From: Flectonema sp. DT1601
Lineage: Eukaryota > Euglenozoa > Diplonemea > Diplonemida > Diplonemidae
NCBI GenBank assembly: GCA_964019425.1
Contig: OZ025793.1
Coordinates: 62,001 to 126,000, forward strand
Direction: 5' to 3'
DNA length: 64,000 bases
Below, in pieces: positions 39,947 through 49,463 of this stretch (the first letter of the stretch is position 1; each line of letters starts with the position of its first letter). The translations under genes were made by a program, and so were the position numbers. Below the pieces are notes generated by a model. It worked only from the letters and a program-made list of their open reading frames with translations. It ran no database searches and was not told the origin of the DNA.

Positions 39947-40945
39947 TTAGTCATTCTTCTTTTTATTTCCTTCGTCGTAGTCTCCGAAGTCCGAGCTGTC
40001 TTCGTCGTCTGATCGGACGTCTTCGATACCTCCGTTCTTAAACATCTTAACTGTTGCGCTAATAATTAAATACATCCAGTAGCACTGAAGGACGTATAAG
40101 ACCCATAAAAGACCTACACAAACACTACCACCAACACCAAGGTCTAGAGACTCAGTGTGTCCAGAGATCATAACGTATGGCATCATTACAATTCTCGTTC
40201 CAAAGAAAACAATCGCAAATATAGCAAAGCAGATATCTGCAATAGTTTGGTTGATCGTTCTCTTTGAGGATTTTGGAGCTCCGGAATCGCTGACGTATTT
40301 AAATAACTTTGCGATGTGAAGAGGAACATCCGCAGGATCTAATAAAAACATAACAATAAGACCAGTTCTTAACCAATCATATTGGTATGATAAACCAACT
40401 AATACGACTGTCACCCAGTGATGGATTTGCATTTCCAAGAAATCCTTTCTCTTGTGTTCCAGTAACACAGAGATACCCCCCTGGAAGTAACGTGCGCAGT
40501 ACAAGATGTAGAAGGCTGTGACATCTCTTGGGACTGGTCCCATTTTTTCATATTGCCACCAGTGAATTGATGGCCAAAATGTTTGCTGTCTCGGAACAGT
40601 CCACAATCCTAAAAGGAAGAATACCAGGTATGTGACAGCCTCCATTGCTGATTGAGCAAACTTCTGAACTGCTGGTATCTTTGCACTCTTTCCGTTCGGT
40701 CTCTGTAGCAGCAGACGTGCGAAAGGTTCAACAACAAACCAACGAATAGACCAATTGAGAACGAAGCATGCTAAACTCATAACACAAAATACACCAAGAA
40801 CGTTTATAGATCTGTCTGGAATCTGTTCCTTCACAACTTCACCATTCATACCTGCACAGAAGTCTTTCATTAACGACTGTGTCTCTCCAACAGCTGCTAC
40901 CCAAAAGGGTTTTGTGAGAAGTTCCGATTTAAGGAAGTCTTCCAT
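39947..40945 (-). CDS. Ceramide synthase (TLC domain, LAG1 family)
   Basis: 332 residues, single exon. ER membrane enzyme that joins a fatty acyl-CoA to a sphingoid base. Six or more hydrophobic spans are visible, and the Lag1p motif is intact: RKDFLEMQIHHWVTVVLVGL then YDWLRTGLIVMFLLDPADVP, with the catalytic His pair and the downstream Asp residues. The C-terminus is acidic (DDEDSSDFGDYDEG), a feature of many LAG1 proteins and a known phosphorylation site for CK2 in other organisms. AAATAG lies about 25 nt before the ATG, followed by an A-rich leader. Confidence 0.94.
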   Translation of the reverse strand: MEDFLKSELLTKPFWVAAVGETQSLMKDFCAGMNGEVVKEQIPDRSINVLGVFCVMSLACFVLNWSIRWFVVEPFARLLLQRPNGKSAKIPAVQKFAQSAMEAVTYLVFFLLGLWTVPRQQTFWPSIHWWQYEKMGPVPRDVTAFYILYCARYFQGGISVLLEHKRKDFLEMQIHHWVTVVLVGLSYQYDWLRTGLIVMFLLDPADVPLHIAKLFKYVSDSGAPKSSKRTINQTIADICFAIFAIVFFGTRIVMMPYVMISGHTESLDLGVGGSVCVGLLWVLYVLQCYWMYLIISATVKMFKNGGIEDVRSDDEDSSDFGDYDEGNKKKND

Positions 40946-42418
40946 TTTTTTTTATAAGAAAATAATAATTGCTATTTGTGGGGGGAAAAGTAGGATTTTG
41001 TAATTATTACGTCGTTTTTTTTTTTTTTTAGCGCAGTCACTGTATTATCAACCTCTGGGAATTTAAAAAAAAAAAAAAAAAAGGTAATTCGACAATAAGA
41101 AACCAACTTAACCAACTTACACTACCACCCACAAAACAGGTTTGCATTGGTACCAACGAAATGCACACGTGAAAAATCTTTTTCTTCGGGGGAGTATTTT
41201 TTTTTTTTTTTTTTTTTTTTTCGAGACTTTTTTTCTTCTTTTTTCCTTCTTTTTTTTTTTTTTCTTCTGTTGTTCTTTTCTTCTAACACCCTGCGAAGGA
41301 TGCGTGTCAATGAAGAAAACTAGCAGGGAATAGAACGTCATTGGATATATCAAAACTAAAGAATTACCTCGCAAAAAAAAAGCGAGGAAGAGGCGAAGAA
41401 AATATATATATTGAGATCCTCGCCCCACTGCACTCTTTTCTTTTTTTTTTTTTTTTTATACTTCTCTTGAAACCTGAACTGCACGTAGAAAGAAAACGGG
41501 GAAGTAGAGGGAAGGAAGTGCAAAAAATGAAATAAAATAAAAAAAACAGAGGAATAGCTTCTTTCAAATACAAAGCAACAGTACACTATTCTTCGAGTTG
41601 GGCACATAAACGAAGGTGGGCGGGCACTATCGGCCCTTCTTTTTTTTCATTGAGCATGTTGCACAGAACTCCGGCATGGAGAATAAATCGCACAAAAAAA
41701 CGGGGGGAAAAGAGAAGAAAAAAAAACAGGAATAAAAAGAAAACAAAACTCAAAGCCAACTACACACTCTTAGAGAGTGAAAACAGCAGTAGCCATCAGC
41801 AACGTTCAGCCGTGAAGCAAATTTCGTGACGTTGGTGTTGCATTTTTCTGAACCACCTTTGAACGCTATTTGCGAAAAGGTAAGAATTCGAAAAAGAATA
41901 TGTGAGTTTTCTTTCGAAAAACTCACATATCTCTTTACTGACTGTTAGCCTTCACAAAATTCTGTTTCTTGCTACTGGGAGTTTACAAAGGGAAAGGGGG
42001 AGAGAAGTGCTCAAAACGCACAGCGGAAGAGACAAGAGACACAGGGCTACTTATCAAGAATCATTCCTATTACTTACCTGTTACATTTGATTCTCTTCTT
42101 CCACAAGTACGTACCCAACGTGAATCAGTTGGGATATAAAAAAAGGGAAAACAAAAAAGTTGGGTAATTTTGGGGGAAAAATCTGAACAAAAAAATAGGG
42201 GTGGGAGCAGAAAATGAAAGCAGTAGTTGTTGTTATCGCAAATTAAAAGCCCCCCTTCGAGAATCTCCACACAACTCATTCCATCAGAGTCGAGTGAACC
42301 AAACAGCCCCACCGAAGGAGGGGCAGATACAAAAGAAAATGCGGTTTCCTCTTTCAACGCTTCTGCTCCTATTAAAGAGGAAGAACTGCAAAGAAATGGA
42401 AAATTAATTCGGTGCGGA
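40946..42418. other. Long intergenic region, low complexity
   Basis: 1.47 kb with homopolymer tracts (41021-41034, 41067-41083, 41199-41221, 41254-41265, 41439-41458). Several open frames on both strands are caused by these tracts and are not genes. A perfect hairpin lies at 41898-41930. The rest shows nothing recognisable. Confidence 0.6.
41898..41930. repeat. 13-bp perfect inverted repeat (hairpin)
   Basis: ATATGTGAGTTTT is followed by a 7-nt spacer and its exact complement AAAACTCACATAT. It stands alone in the intergenic region between the kinesin 3' end and the ceramide synthase gene. Function unknown. Confidence 0.85.
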
Positions 42419-45400
42419 TTACTTGGTCAGTGGTGACCTCGTCCTGCTGACTGGTGAACGGACACGTCTCTGAGTCATTGGAGCGTGACTAGAGGTGTTT
42501 CTAAATGGGTCAGAGTATTTCTTTGAAGGAGTAGCTGTTGAAGTAGCTCTTGGAGAGGTGTGTTGTTGGCTGCTAGAGCGAGCAGTAGCGGAACCAGAAA
42601 CAGTCGCCATTCTGGCAGCCTTCTGCTCCTTCATCTTCTTGTGGATTTGTTGAGTCTTCAGAGTTTGTTTTGGTTGAGGGAATCTTCCATTAGTGTGCTC
42701 TCTTGCTCTCTGAGCTGGTGGTGGTGGGTCATTTAATGCACTTGGAACTTGACCAGCTGGGAAGAATCTGCTTGAGACGAATTGCTTCAAGTCAGCGTGG
42801 TTTCTGGTAATCTTTTTGATCTCAGCAGACATGTCTTCAATCTGAAGTTGAACGTCACTCTTCTGTCTGTCAGTTGCAGCCAACTGGTCCTTCGCCTCAG
42901 CGACCTTTGTTAGAAGAGATCTGTTCACTGAGAGAAGTTCCTTGTGTTCGGCTTCAACATCAGCCAAGTCCTTTGATGTAACTCCGTTCTGCTCTGCAAG
43001 TCTCTTGTGCTCTTCTCTTAAAGCAGCGAGCTGAGCCTTCGCGCGGACAACTTCCTGCTGAGCGCCACTGATCTTCTGATCGGCCTCTTCATTCTCTCTG
43101 ACGATCTGGTGGTACTCTTTGTCGAGGTCTCCAAGTTTTGAATTAGATTCCTGGTTTTCACGTTCCTTCTCATCCTTAATCTTTGAGAGAGCTTCTTCAG
43201 TTCTCGCGATATCAGATTGGTAATGAACCTTATCTTGTTCAGCCTTCTTCTTAGCAGCAGACAGCCTGTGGATCTTCTCATTTAAGAGTGCCATGCTATC
43301 GGCGTAGTTTCTATTCAAATCAGCTAATCTCTGTTGGGCCTGCTCGAAGGTAGTTGTCAAGTATCTGTTCTCATCCTGGACTTTGCTCAGTTCAATCTTC
43401 TTCAATTCCTGTTGTTAATTATTTGTTATTGAGTTCTTCTTCATATAAAAGAATAATCATAATGAGGACTTATTTAAATCTCGCAACCCTCCAACGCCTC
43501 TCAGAGATGTCTTCCCGATGAGAAGGGTTAATTAAAGTTGCTCTTTGTTTGTTTTTCTTCTTTCCATATATTCAGGAATGATCTCCGAAGTGTTTCCCGC
43601 TGGAGAGAATACTTTCAACTCAACCCAGCAGAATTGCACTCCGTTCTACACGTGAACAGCAGTTTCTCGCAAACTCGACCAGACGAGAATCAAATAATAA
43701 TATGATCTTTGACAACAGAGAGAGACCTCTGCAGCACAACAACAGCTGCAGGTCCTTGGGAGCCGTCACTACGAAAACAGGTTGTGTGTGTTGTTCGATG
43801 AAAGAGTATGTAGGATCACACCAAGGCACAGTAAACACATTTCAGAATAGTGTAGATGTGCTGGTTAAATGTGATTCTTACTTTGCTATTGCGCGGTTGA
43901 TAATACTGTTGAATTGAGATCGGGCTCAGTGCAATCAGCCTGTCCAGCGCTTGCATTAGATTCCCATCACTGTGAAGTCACTTTGATATTTATCAATCTT
44001 GGAACAAAGGGAGTATCCTGACTACTGCACTGAAGTGGCAACAGCCAGGGCTGAGGAGTTCCTCTTCTCAAAACAAGGCAGAGATTAGTTTTCATGACTC
44101 TCGCAACCCTCCAACGCCTCTCAGAGATGTCTTCCCGACGAGAAGGGTTAATTAAAAGTTGCTCTTTGTTTGTTTCTTCTTCTTTCCATATATTCAGGAA
44201 TGATCTCCGAAGTGTTTCCCGCTGGAGAGAATACTTTCAACTCAACCCAGCAGAATTGCACTCCGTTCTACACGTGAACAGCAGTTTCTCGCAAACTCGA
44301 CCAGACAAGAATCAAATAATATTATGATCTTTGACAACAGAGAGAGACCTCTGCAGCACAACAACAGCTGCAGGTCCTTGGGAGCCGTCATGCAGTTAAA
44401 AGTCTTCTTAGAATTCTGAGGAAGATGAAACATTGTGAAGTGATGTACATACCAACTGTCCTTCAATCTTTGCGAACTTCTCCTTAGCGGTAGTTTGCTG
44501 GCTGGCGAGGGTGTCCATGAATCTGTTTATTTTAAGTAAGTTGTTAAATCAGTACAGTGAAGACTTCTATTTATTATAAAATATTACATACTTCCTATCC
44601 TTGTGAATCTGAAGGGAGTTACGGAAGGCTAACGCCAACTGTCTCTGCTTCGTCTGTTGCATTTCAAGACGAGTGTGCTCTTCTTTGAGTCTCAATTCCT
44701 TCTCTTCCTGCTTCAGTTTGTCTTTCTCCTTACGAGTTTCTTCAATCTCTACTTCTGTGTGCGCCAATTTTCGTGAAAGGTTTTCAGCTTCAGCTCCAAC
44801 AGCAGATGCTTCTTCTTCAAGTTGAGCACGGATTTCCTGTTTTTATTTAGGTTTGAAGTATTTAATTGTGACTGAGGGTAGGCAGTCAGGGTAAGCTTTG
44901 ATAAAGTATATCAGTTGAGTAACTTCATAAATAACATACTCTCAATTCCGTGGTCTCAGCCTTGATACGGCGAAGGTCCTGGGCGGCCTCATCTCTTGCT
45001 TTGATCTGTTAATTTGGTTGTTTATTTTATATTTTTAATAACCGAAAAGATATTCGTAAATGAGATGAAAAGTATACCTCTGACTGAAGAGCATCGTGCT
45101 TTTCCTTAAGTAAGAGACCCTGCTTTTGAAGATCGTCAAATTCGCACTTTGCCTTCTTGTAGTCGACTTCGGCCTTTTCAAGTTGGTTTTTCAAACCAAT
45201 GCGGACTTCTTCGTCAGCGGCGTCGGCTTTTTCAGCGAGCTTTTCACGGAGACGTTCCATCTCCATACGCATTGCGTTTACAACAACTGCTCCACGCTCG
45301 TCGTTACGCTTTGCTTTGCAGACGATATCTTTCGCTTTGTTAGCGTATCTGAGAGTGTTTGCTGTGTCTTCAAAGTTTCCATGGTATGGAGACACTGCTG

Positions 45401-46559
45401 CTAACATAACAGTCTTCGAGTTTCCACCTAAAGACTCCGACAGTAACCAAGTCAACATACTCTCACGGTATGGTGCTATTGTTTTGCTAGCGCTCTTCTT
45501 CTTAGCCTTCTCAATAAGAACATCAATGACACGTCTTAAAGTTGATAAAGACAAGTTGATCTTCGTGGCTTCATCAAGACGAGCTCCTTCAGCTCCAGAC
45601 ATCTTAACTCTTTCGGATCCAGCGAGATCGACTAAATTGATATTAGAAAGAGTGTTCATTCCCTGAATTGGATTCTTCTGTTTGAAAGTAATCTGAAAGA
45701 TCGCATGAGATCTTGAAGAGACGTCGTTCATCTTTGTGGCAGCAGTATGACGCATGTCCATACCGTGAGCCATAAGCTTACAACATTGCTCAGCGGAGGT
45801 TACTACTTCTCTGTTCAATCCCTCAACGTAGGTACCATCGGTAGGTGAGTGTCTTACCTTTAGGTCGTTGTAATCTTTTTCAGCTTCTGTTGTGGTGTCC
45901 TGTGACTTCTTCTTCTTCTCCTTTTTCCTAGGTCCGAGCAACAGATCCTTACACTTTTCTTTATAGATCTCCATGAAAGAGAGCTCAACGCTGAAAACGG
46001 TGTTGTCACCCTTCGACTTTAAGAAATCGATTTTAGCGAAGATTCCTTCGACTAAACGCGGGCAGATACCACGCTGTTCCTTAACAGTAGAGTCAAGACT
46101 TCCACTGGAATCAAGACCACCAAGCATAGAGTAAGTCTTACCAGCACCAGTTTGTCCGTAGGCAAAGATACAAGAATGGAATCCATCAAAGGCGTGCTGA
46201 ACTATAAGCGCACCAGTTTTCTCGTAGACTTCTGCTTGCTCAACGCAGTGAACTCCCATCTCCTTAATGGCTTGCTTTACAATCTCGTCCTGCATATCAA
46301 GTGCCCATTGCTCTTCTGGAATCGACCAGAACGCCTCGTCGAAATCAAAAGCTTCACATTCCTGGTATCCCTTTGCCGGGTCTAACAAACTGACACGTCT
46401 TCCTTTCATCATAACGATTGATTGAGGCATTCCATTGTCGTCTTCTTGTCTTAATTTTTCCAGTTCTCTTCTGTTGAAGGGACGGACTCGGACCATCGCC
46501 TCAACTCTGGTCTCATGGACCTTTCCCTTCTTCCCAGTCGGACTGCTCTTATCAGCCAT
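42419..46559 (-). CDS. Kinesin motor protein with long coiled-coil tail
   Basis: Five exons (46559-45078, 45005-44940, 44836-44592, 44522-44453, 43408-42419) join in phase to 950 residues. N-terminal motor (about 15-410): the ATP-binding loop GQTGAGKTYSMLG, switch I NDVSSRSHA, switch II VDLAGSE and SLGGNSKTVMLAAVSP are all intact, so it should be an active microtubule motor. The long loop with KKEKKKKSQ inside the motor and the FDEAFWS segment recall kinesin-3/K39-like kinesins of kinetoplastids. Residues 410-790 are almost continuous coiled-coil. The tail is basic, Ser/Thr/Pro-rich with repeated RSP motifs. Four introns begin GTATAC or GTATGT and end CAG; intron 4 (44452-43409) holds array 4. 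CCACACAG lies 25 nt before the ATG. Confidence 0.96.
43480..44390 (+). repeat. Modular repeat array 4 (intron 4 of the kinesin)
   Basis: About 0.9 kb, the shortest array: a partial long unit starting CTCGCAACCCTCC, a full core near 44.00 kb, and a second partial unit stopping at GGGAGCCGTCA. Sequence is nearly identical to arrays 1-3. Same orientation, antisense to the kinesin. The flanking intron sequence is ordinary AT-rich DNA. Confidence 0.95.
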
Positions 46560-46872
46560 TGGATCTGGTTGTTATTAATACCTGTGTGGGAATAGTAATT
46601 AATGTTCTCATCTTATAGTCTTTCTCACTAGTGATTTGAATATTATCTTATAAAATATTGTGAGGGTGGCGCTGTAAGAATTTAAATTATTTTAAACTAC
46701 TTTAGAACACTACTCACACCATTGATAAGTAAAACGAGGTACAGATATCAGACTTTCGCACATCTGATTCACAATCGAATTACTTCTTCTGTCTTGCAAT
46801 TACTCGTTCCTATAATATGGGAACTAATCCCAAGAAGGCTTCTCGATGCTGTCGATGTGCTGCTCACCAATC
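46560..46872. other. Intergenic spacer
   Basis: 313 bp, AT-rich, with no homopolymer longer than a few bases and no supported frame. It carries the kinesin leader and the 3' UTR of the J-domain gene. Confidence 0.5.
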
Positions 46873-47502
46873 TCAAATTGGTTCCTTCAGCCAGGCTACA
46901 AAAGTTCTCATAGACTGCATTGCCCTCGTTGCAGGTGTTTGCTTTGCTTTTTCTTGTTCAACAACACGTTTTAGTATTTGATATTGAGAAACACCTCTAA
47001 TTGTAATACAAGGTGTTCCAAATGGACCATATTGCTGAGCGTGAATGTATAGACCAGAGAGGTTCCTTTTTAATAATTCATTATTTACCCAGTTAGTCGC
47101 CTCAGTAATATCAATATCAGCAGGGAGGGGGATGTGTTGAATCATATTCGTCTTCTGTAGCTGCGTTACAATTGTTGAGATTCGCTTCTTTGTTCGCTCT
47201 TCTGACGTCATTCCTGAAGAGAATGGAGAACTGTTGTTTTGTTGTTGTCTCACGTCATTTTCACTTTCATTAAGTCCTCCCTCTTCTAGATAAGCAACTG
47301 CGACGTTTACTTCTTTGAACTTTTCTTCTCTTTTATTTTGTTCTTCGATACTGAGATGCATTGTTACGTCTGGATGGTTATTCAAAGCACATGTCTTATA
47401 AGCTTTCTTAACTTCAATTATAGTTGCCGTACTCTCCAACCCAAGAACTTGAAGCGCCTTCAACTTTGTAAGCTGGTGCAGATACCGAGACCTGCAAAAC
47501 AT
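46873..47502 (-). CDS. J-domain protein, probably mitochondrial
   Basis: 209 residues. The J domain occupies about residues 14-75 (LKALQVLGLESTATIIEVKK, AYKTCALNNHPDV, EEKFKEVNVAVAYLEEGG) with the HPD tripeptide that stimulates Hsp70 ATPase. The N-terminus MFCRSRYLHQLTKLK is basic and could be a mitochondrial import signal. The C-terminal 110 residues are helical and unrecognised; no zinc finger or Gly/Phe region, so it is a type III J protein. An acceptor-like CAACTACAG lies 17 nt before the ATG; another (TTTTGCAG) lies just inside the coding region and may mean that the true start is in an upstream exon. Confidence 0.85.
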   Translation of the reverse strand: MFCRSRYLHQLTKLKALQVLGLESTATIIEVKKAYKTCALNNHPDVTMHLSIEEQNKREEKFKEVNVAVAYLEEGGLNESENDVRQQQNNSSPFSSGMTSEERTKKRISTIVTQLQKTNMIQHIPLPADIDITEATNWVNNELLKRNLSGLYIHAQQYGPFGTPCITIRGVSQYQILKRVVEQEKAKQTPATRAMQSMRTFVAWLKEPI

Positions 47503-48060
47503 TATTTACAACATGTTACTGTAGTTGGAATAACCTAACACATCAAACGTTTTCTTATATAAGTGTGTATCTGGTTGGTTGAAACAGTGAGAGATTAATG
47601 ACTATAAGTTGTCAGAGTCTTGTAAAAATAATCACTTGTCCGCAAGTCTAAGGGGCCAGAGAATAGAGACATAAAGGCAGTAAGTGATCCCACTCTCAAG
47701 TTGAAAAAAAATACTCGACAAAAAAAAACGTACGCAAGTAGAACTAAAATTATCTTCAGCTATAAAAAATATAAAAAAAAATAATAATAATAAAAAAACG
47801 AAATGTCAAAAGCCGATCCATTTATTAGTGTAAAGAAAAGACTTCAAAACAAAACATTTTCATGTATAAAGACCGAAGGGTCAGATGAATTGAAACATAA
47901 ATAAAAAGGGAAACCTCCTTAGAGATTTTCCCATTAGCATATCAGCAGAATAACAAATGTAATTTGAGAGTCCAAACCAAGGTCAATAAAAGATATTCAC
48001 AGTCATTACACGTCTGACGATAATTATAGCGTCTGTTTTTGTCAATCACTCTGAAGTGTT
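47503..48060. other. Intergenic region
   Basis: About 560 bp. A-rich runs near 47706-47730 and 47761-47800. Nothing coding. The part around 47990-48060 is the immediate 3' side of the kinase-like gene. Confidence 0.5.
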
Positions 48061-49185
48061 TCAGTCAACTACTGGGATGCCGTCAAGACTCGAATATAAA
48101 ATATCAACCGCTCGTTGAAGAAAACCATCCGCTGCCAGTAATGCGACTGTTGTATTTTTTTATTATTCATTCAAAATGTTACAACAATCGTCAAATAATA
48201 AAAAAAACAAATAAAAGAACAAACCTTCTGACTGCTCCGTCGAAAACCCCAACTCAGTTAGGTATTGAATCTTTGCTTCTGTAGTTCGTGGAGAAGTTGA
48301 TTTTGGTAGTGAAGTAGCTTCGTCAGTCGCAAGAGCTGCGAATGACGAGGAGTCAAATTGAAGAAGCACTTCAGGAGCTGATTGCTGAAGGAATTGTTCG
48401 ACCCATTCTATTCTACTTTTTAAGATAATTAAATCCGCGTGATCTGTTGATTCAAAGACATCTTTCTCAAGAAACCCTTCCGACAATAAGTTCTTCAAAG
48501 CCACAAACTGATGTGCTATCTCATGATCACTGACATGTTGAAAGACATCAGCTGCTTGTTTGTTACCTTCAGGATCTCGCATTACATATAATTCTGAAAC
48601 TATCTGTTCATTACCCCAAGAAGGTCTTGGTTCACCTTGAGCACGAATACCGAATACACCAGCGTTGTCGATTCTGAAAGCCTTGTCGTCGTCAGTTATT
48701 ATAATATTGTCACCTCCACGTCCTCCAATAACATCCCAGTTACTGAAGAGACAATCTAATAGGTAGTGTTGTCCAAGTGCTTTATGTGCTTTTGTAATCT
48801 GATTGCGATCCTTCGATTCTGTTATCTCTTTTAAAGTCTTTCCCTCTATAAAATCTTGAGTAGTAATAATCAGTCCTGTTGAAGGGTCGGAATGCATTTC
48901 TGTTTTAGGTACGGCAGCTCCAAGTGAACCATATAGTTTATTAGCTCGCATTTCATTTAGACATTGGTCTTTATTCTTACGTATTTTAACAATGTATATT
49001 TTTCCTGTCTCCGTCTCTCTAACTTTTTTACATTCACAACTCCCTCCCATTGTTTCTAAAATGTCATACTTCCCACTATTATTAATAATTTTATCAAGGG
49101 CAGACGTGGTATCTCCAACGGGTGATCCTCCTGAGGATGGGGTCGACGATCCATTTTTTTTTTTCTTCGAGAGTTTGTTCCCCAT
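48061..49185 (-). CDS. N-myristoylated atypical kinase-like protein with UBA domain
   Basis: Two exons, 49185-48225 and 48146-48061 (donor GTTTGT, acceptor AACAG, 78-bp intron), 348 residues. The start MGNKLSKKKK is a classic N-myristoylation site with a basic membrane-binding patch. Residues about 40-250 resemble a PI3/4K-like or HipA-like kinase fold: YIVKIRK (nucleotide Lys), then ALGQHYLLDCLFSNWDVIGG and FRIDNAGVFGIRAQG, equivalent to the catalytic and metal loops. Residues about 305-345, completed only after splicing (IQYLTELGFSTEQSE joined to VALLAADGFLQRAVDILYS), form a UBA domain that binds ubiquitin. Membrane association plus ubiquitin binding suggests a signalling or trafficking role; the substrate is unknown. 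Confidence 0.8.
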
Positions 49186-49224
49186 TATAATTGAGTTGTC
49201 TATTTGGAGTTTGAAATGTTTGAA

Positions 49225-49330
49225 TATACCCATGAAGAAATATAAAGATCTGCATTGTACCAAAAGCTAACTAAAATTAACCTTAGCTACGATACATGTT
49301 GACTAAAGGTAATGTTAGTATAGAGTTATC
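49225..49330. repeat. Dispersed ~100-bp repeat, copy 1
   Basis: This segment shares GATACATGTTGACTAAAGGT and most of its flanks with 51295-51396, including the match TATGAAGAA and ATTGTACCA. By eye about 75-80 percent identical over 100 bp in the same orientation. It lies beside the kinase-like gene start; copy 2 lies upstream of the LRR gene, so a segmental duplication that included a gene flank is likely. Confidence 0.75.
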
Positions 49331-49463
49331 GAGGGGGGACTTGGGTTAAAAAATTGAAAACGAATCATCATAACTGGATTCCGTCCACACAAAATCACCA
49401 GCCAGTCAAAAGAAAACTGCATCTCCCGTACACCCACAAATAAAATAATCTCAAGCAGCTACA

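Noticed and set aside
41117-41607. Lys- or Phe-rich frames on both strands
   Set aside because: Produced by poly-A and poly-T tracts.
13946-44327. Short frames repeated in every array (for example a 71-codon plus frame and 63-130 codon minus frames)
   Set aside because: They recur only because the repeat units are nearly identical. They have no domain, no consistent start context and are cut differently in each unit; conservation of the frame is explained by recent copying.
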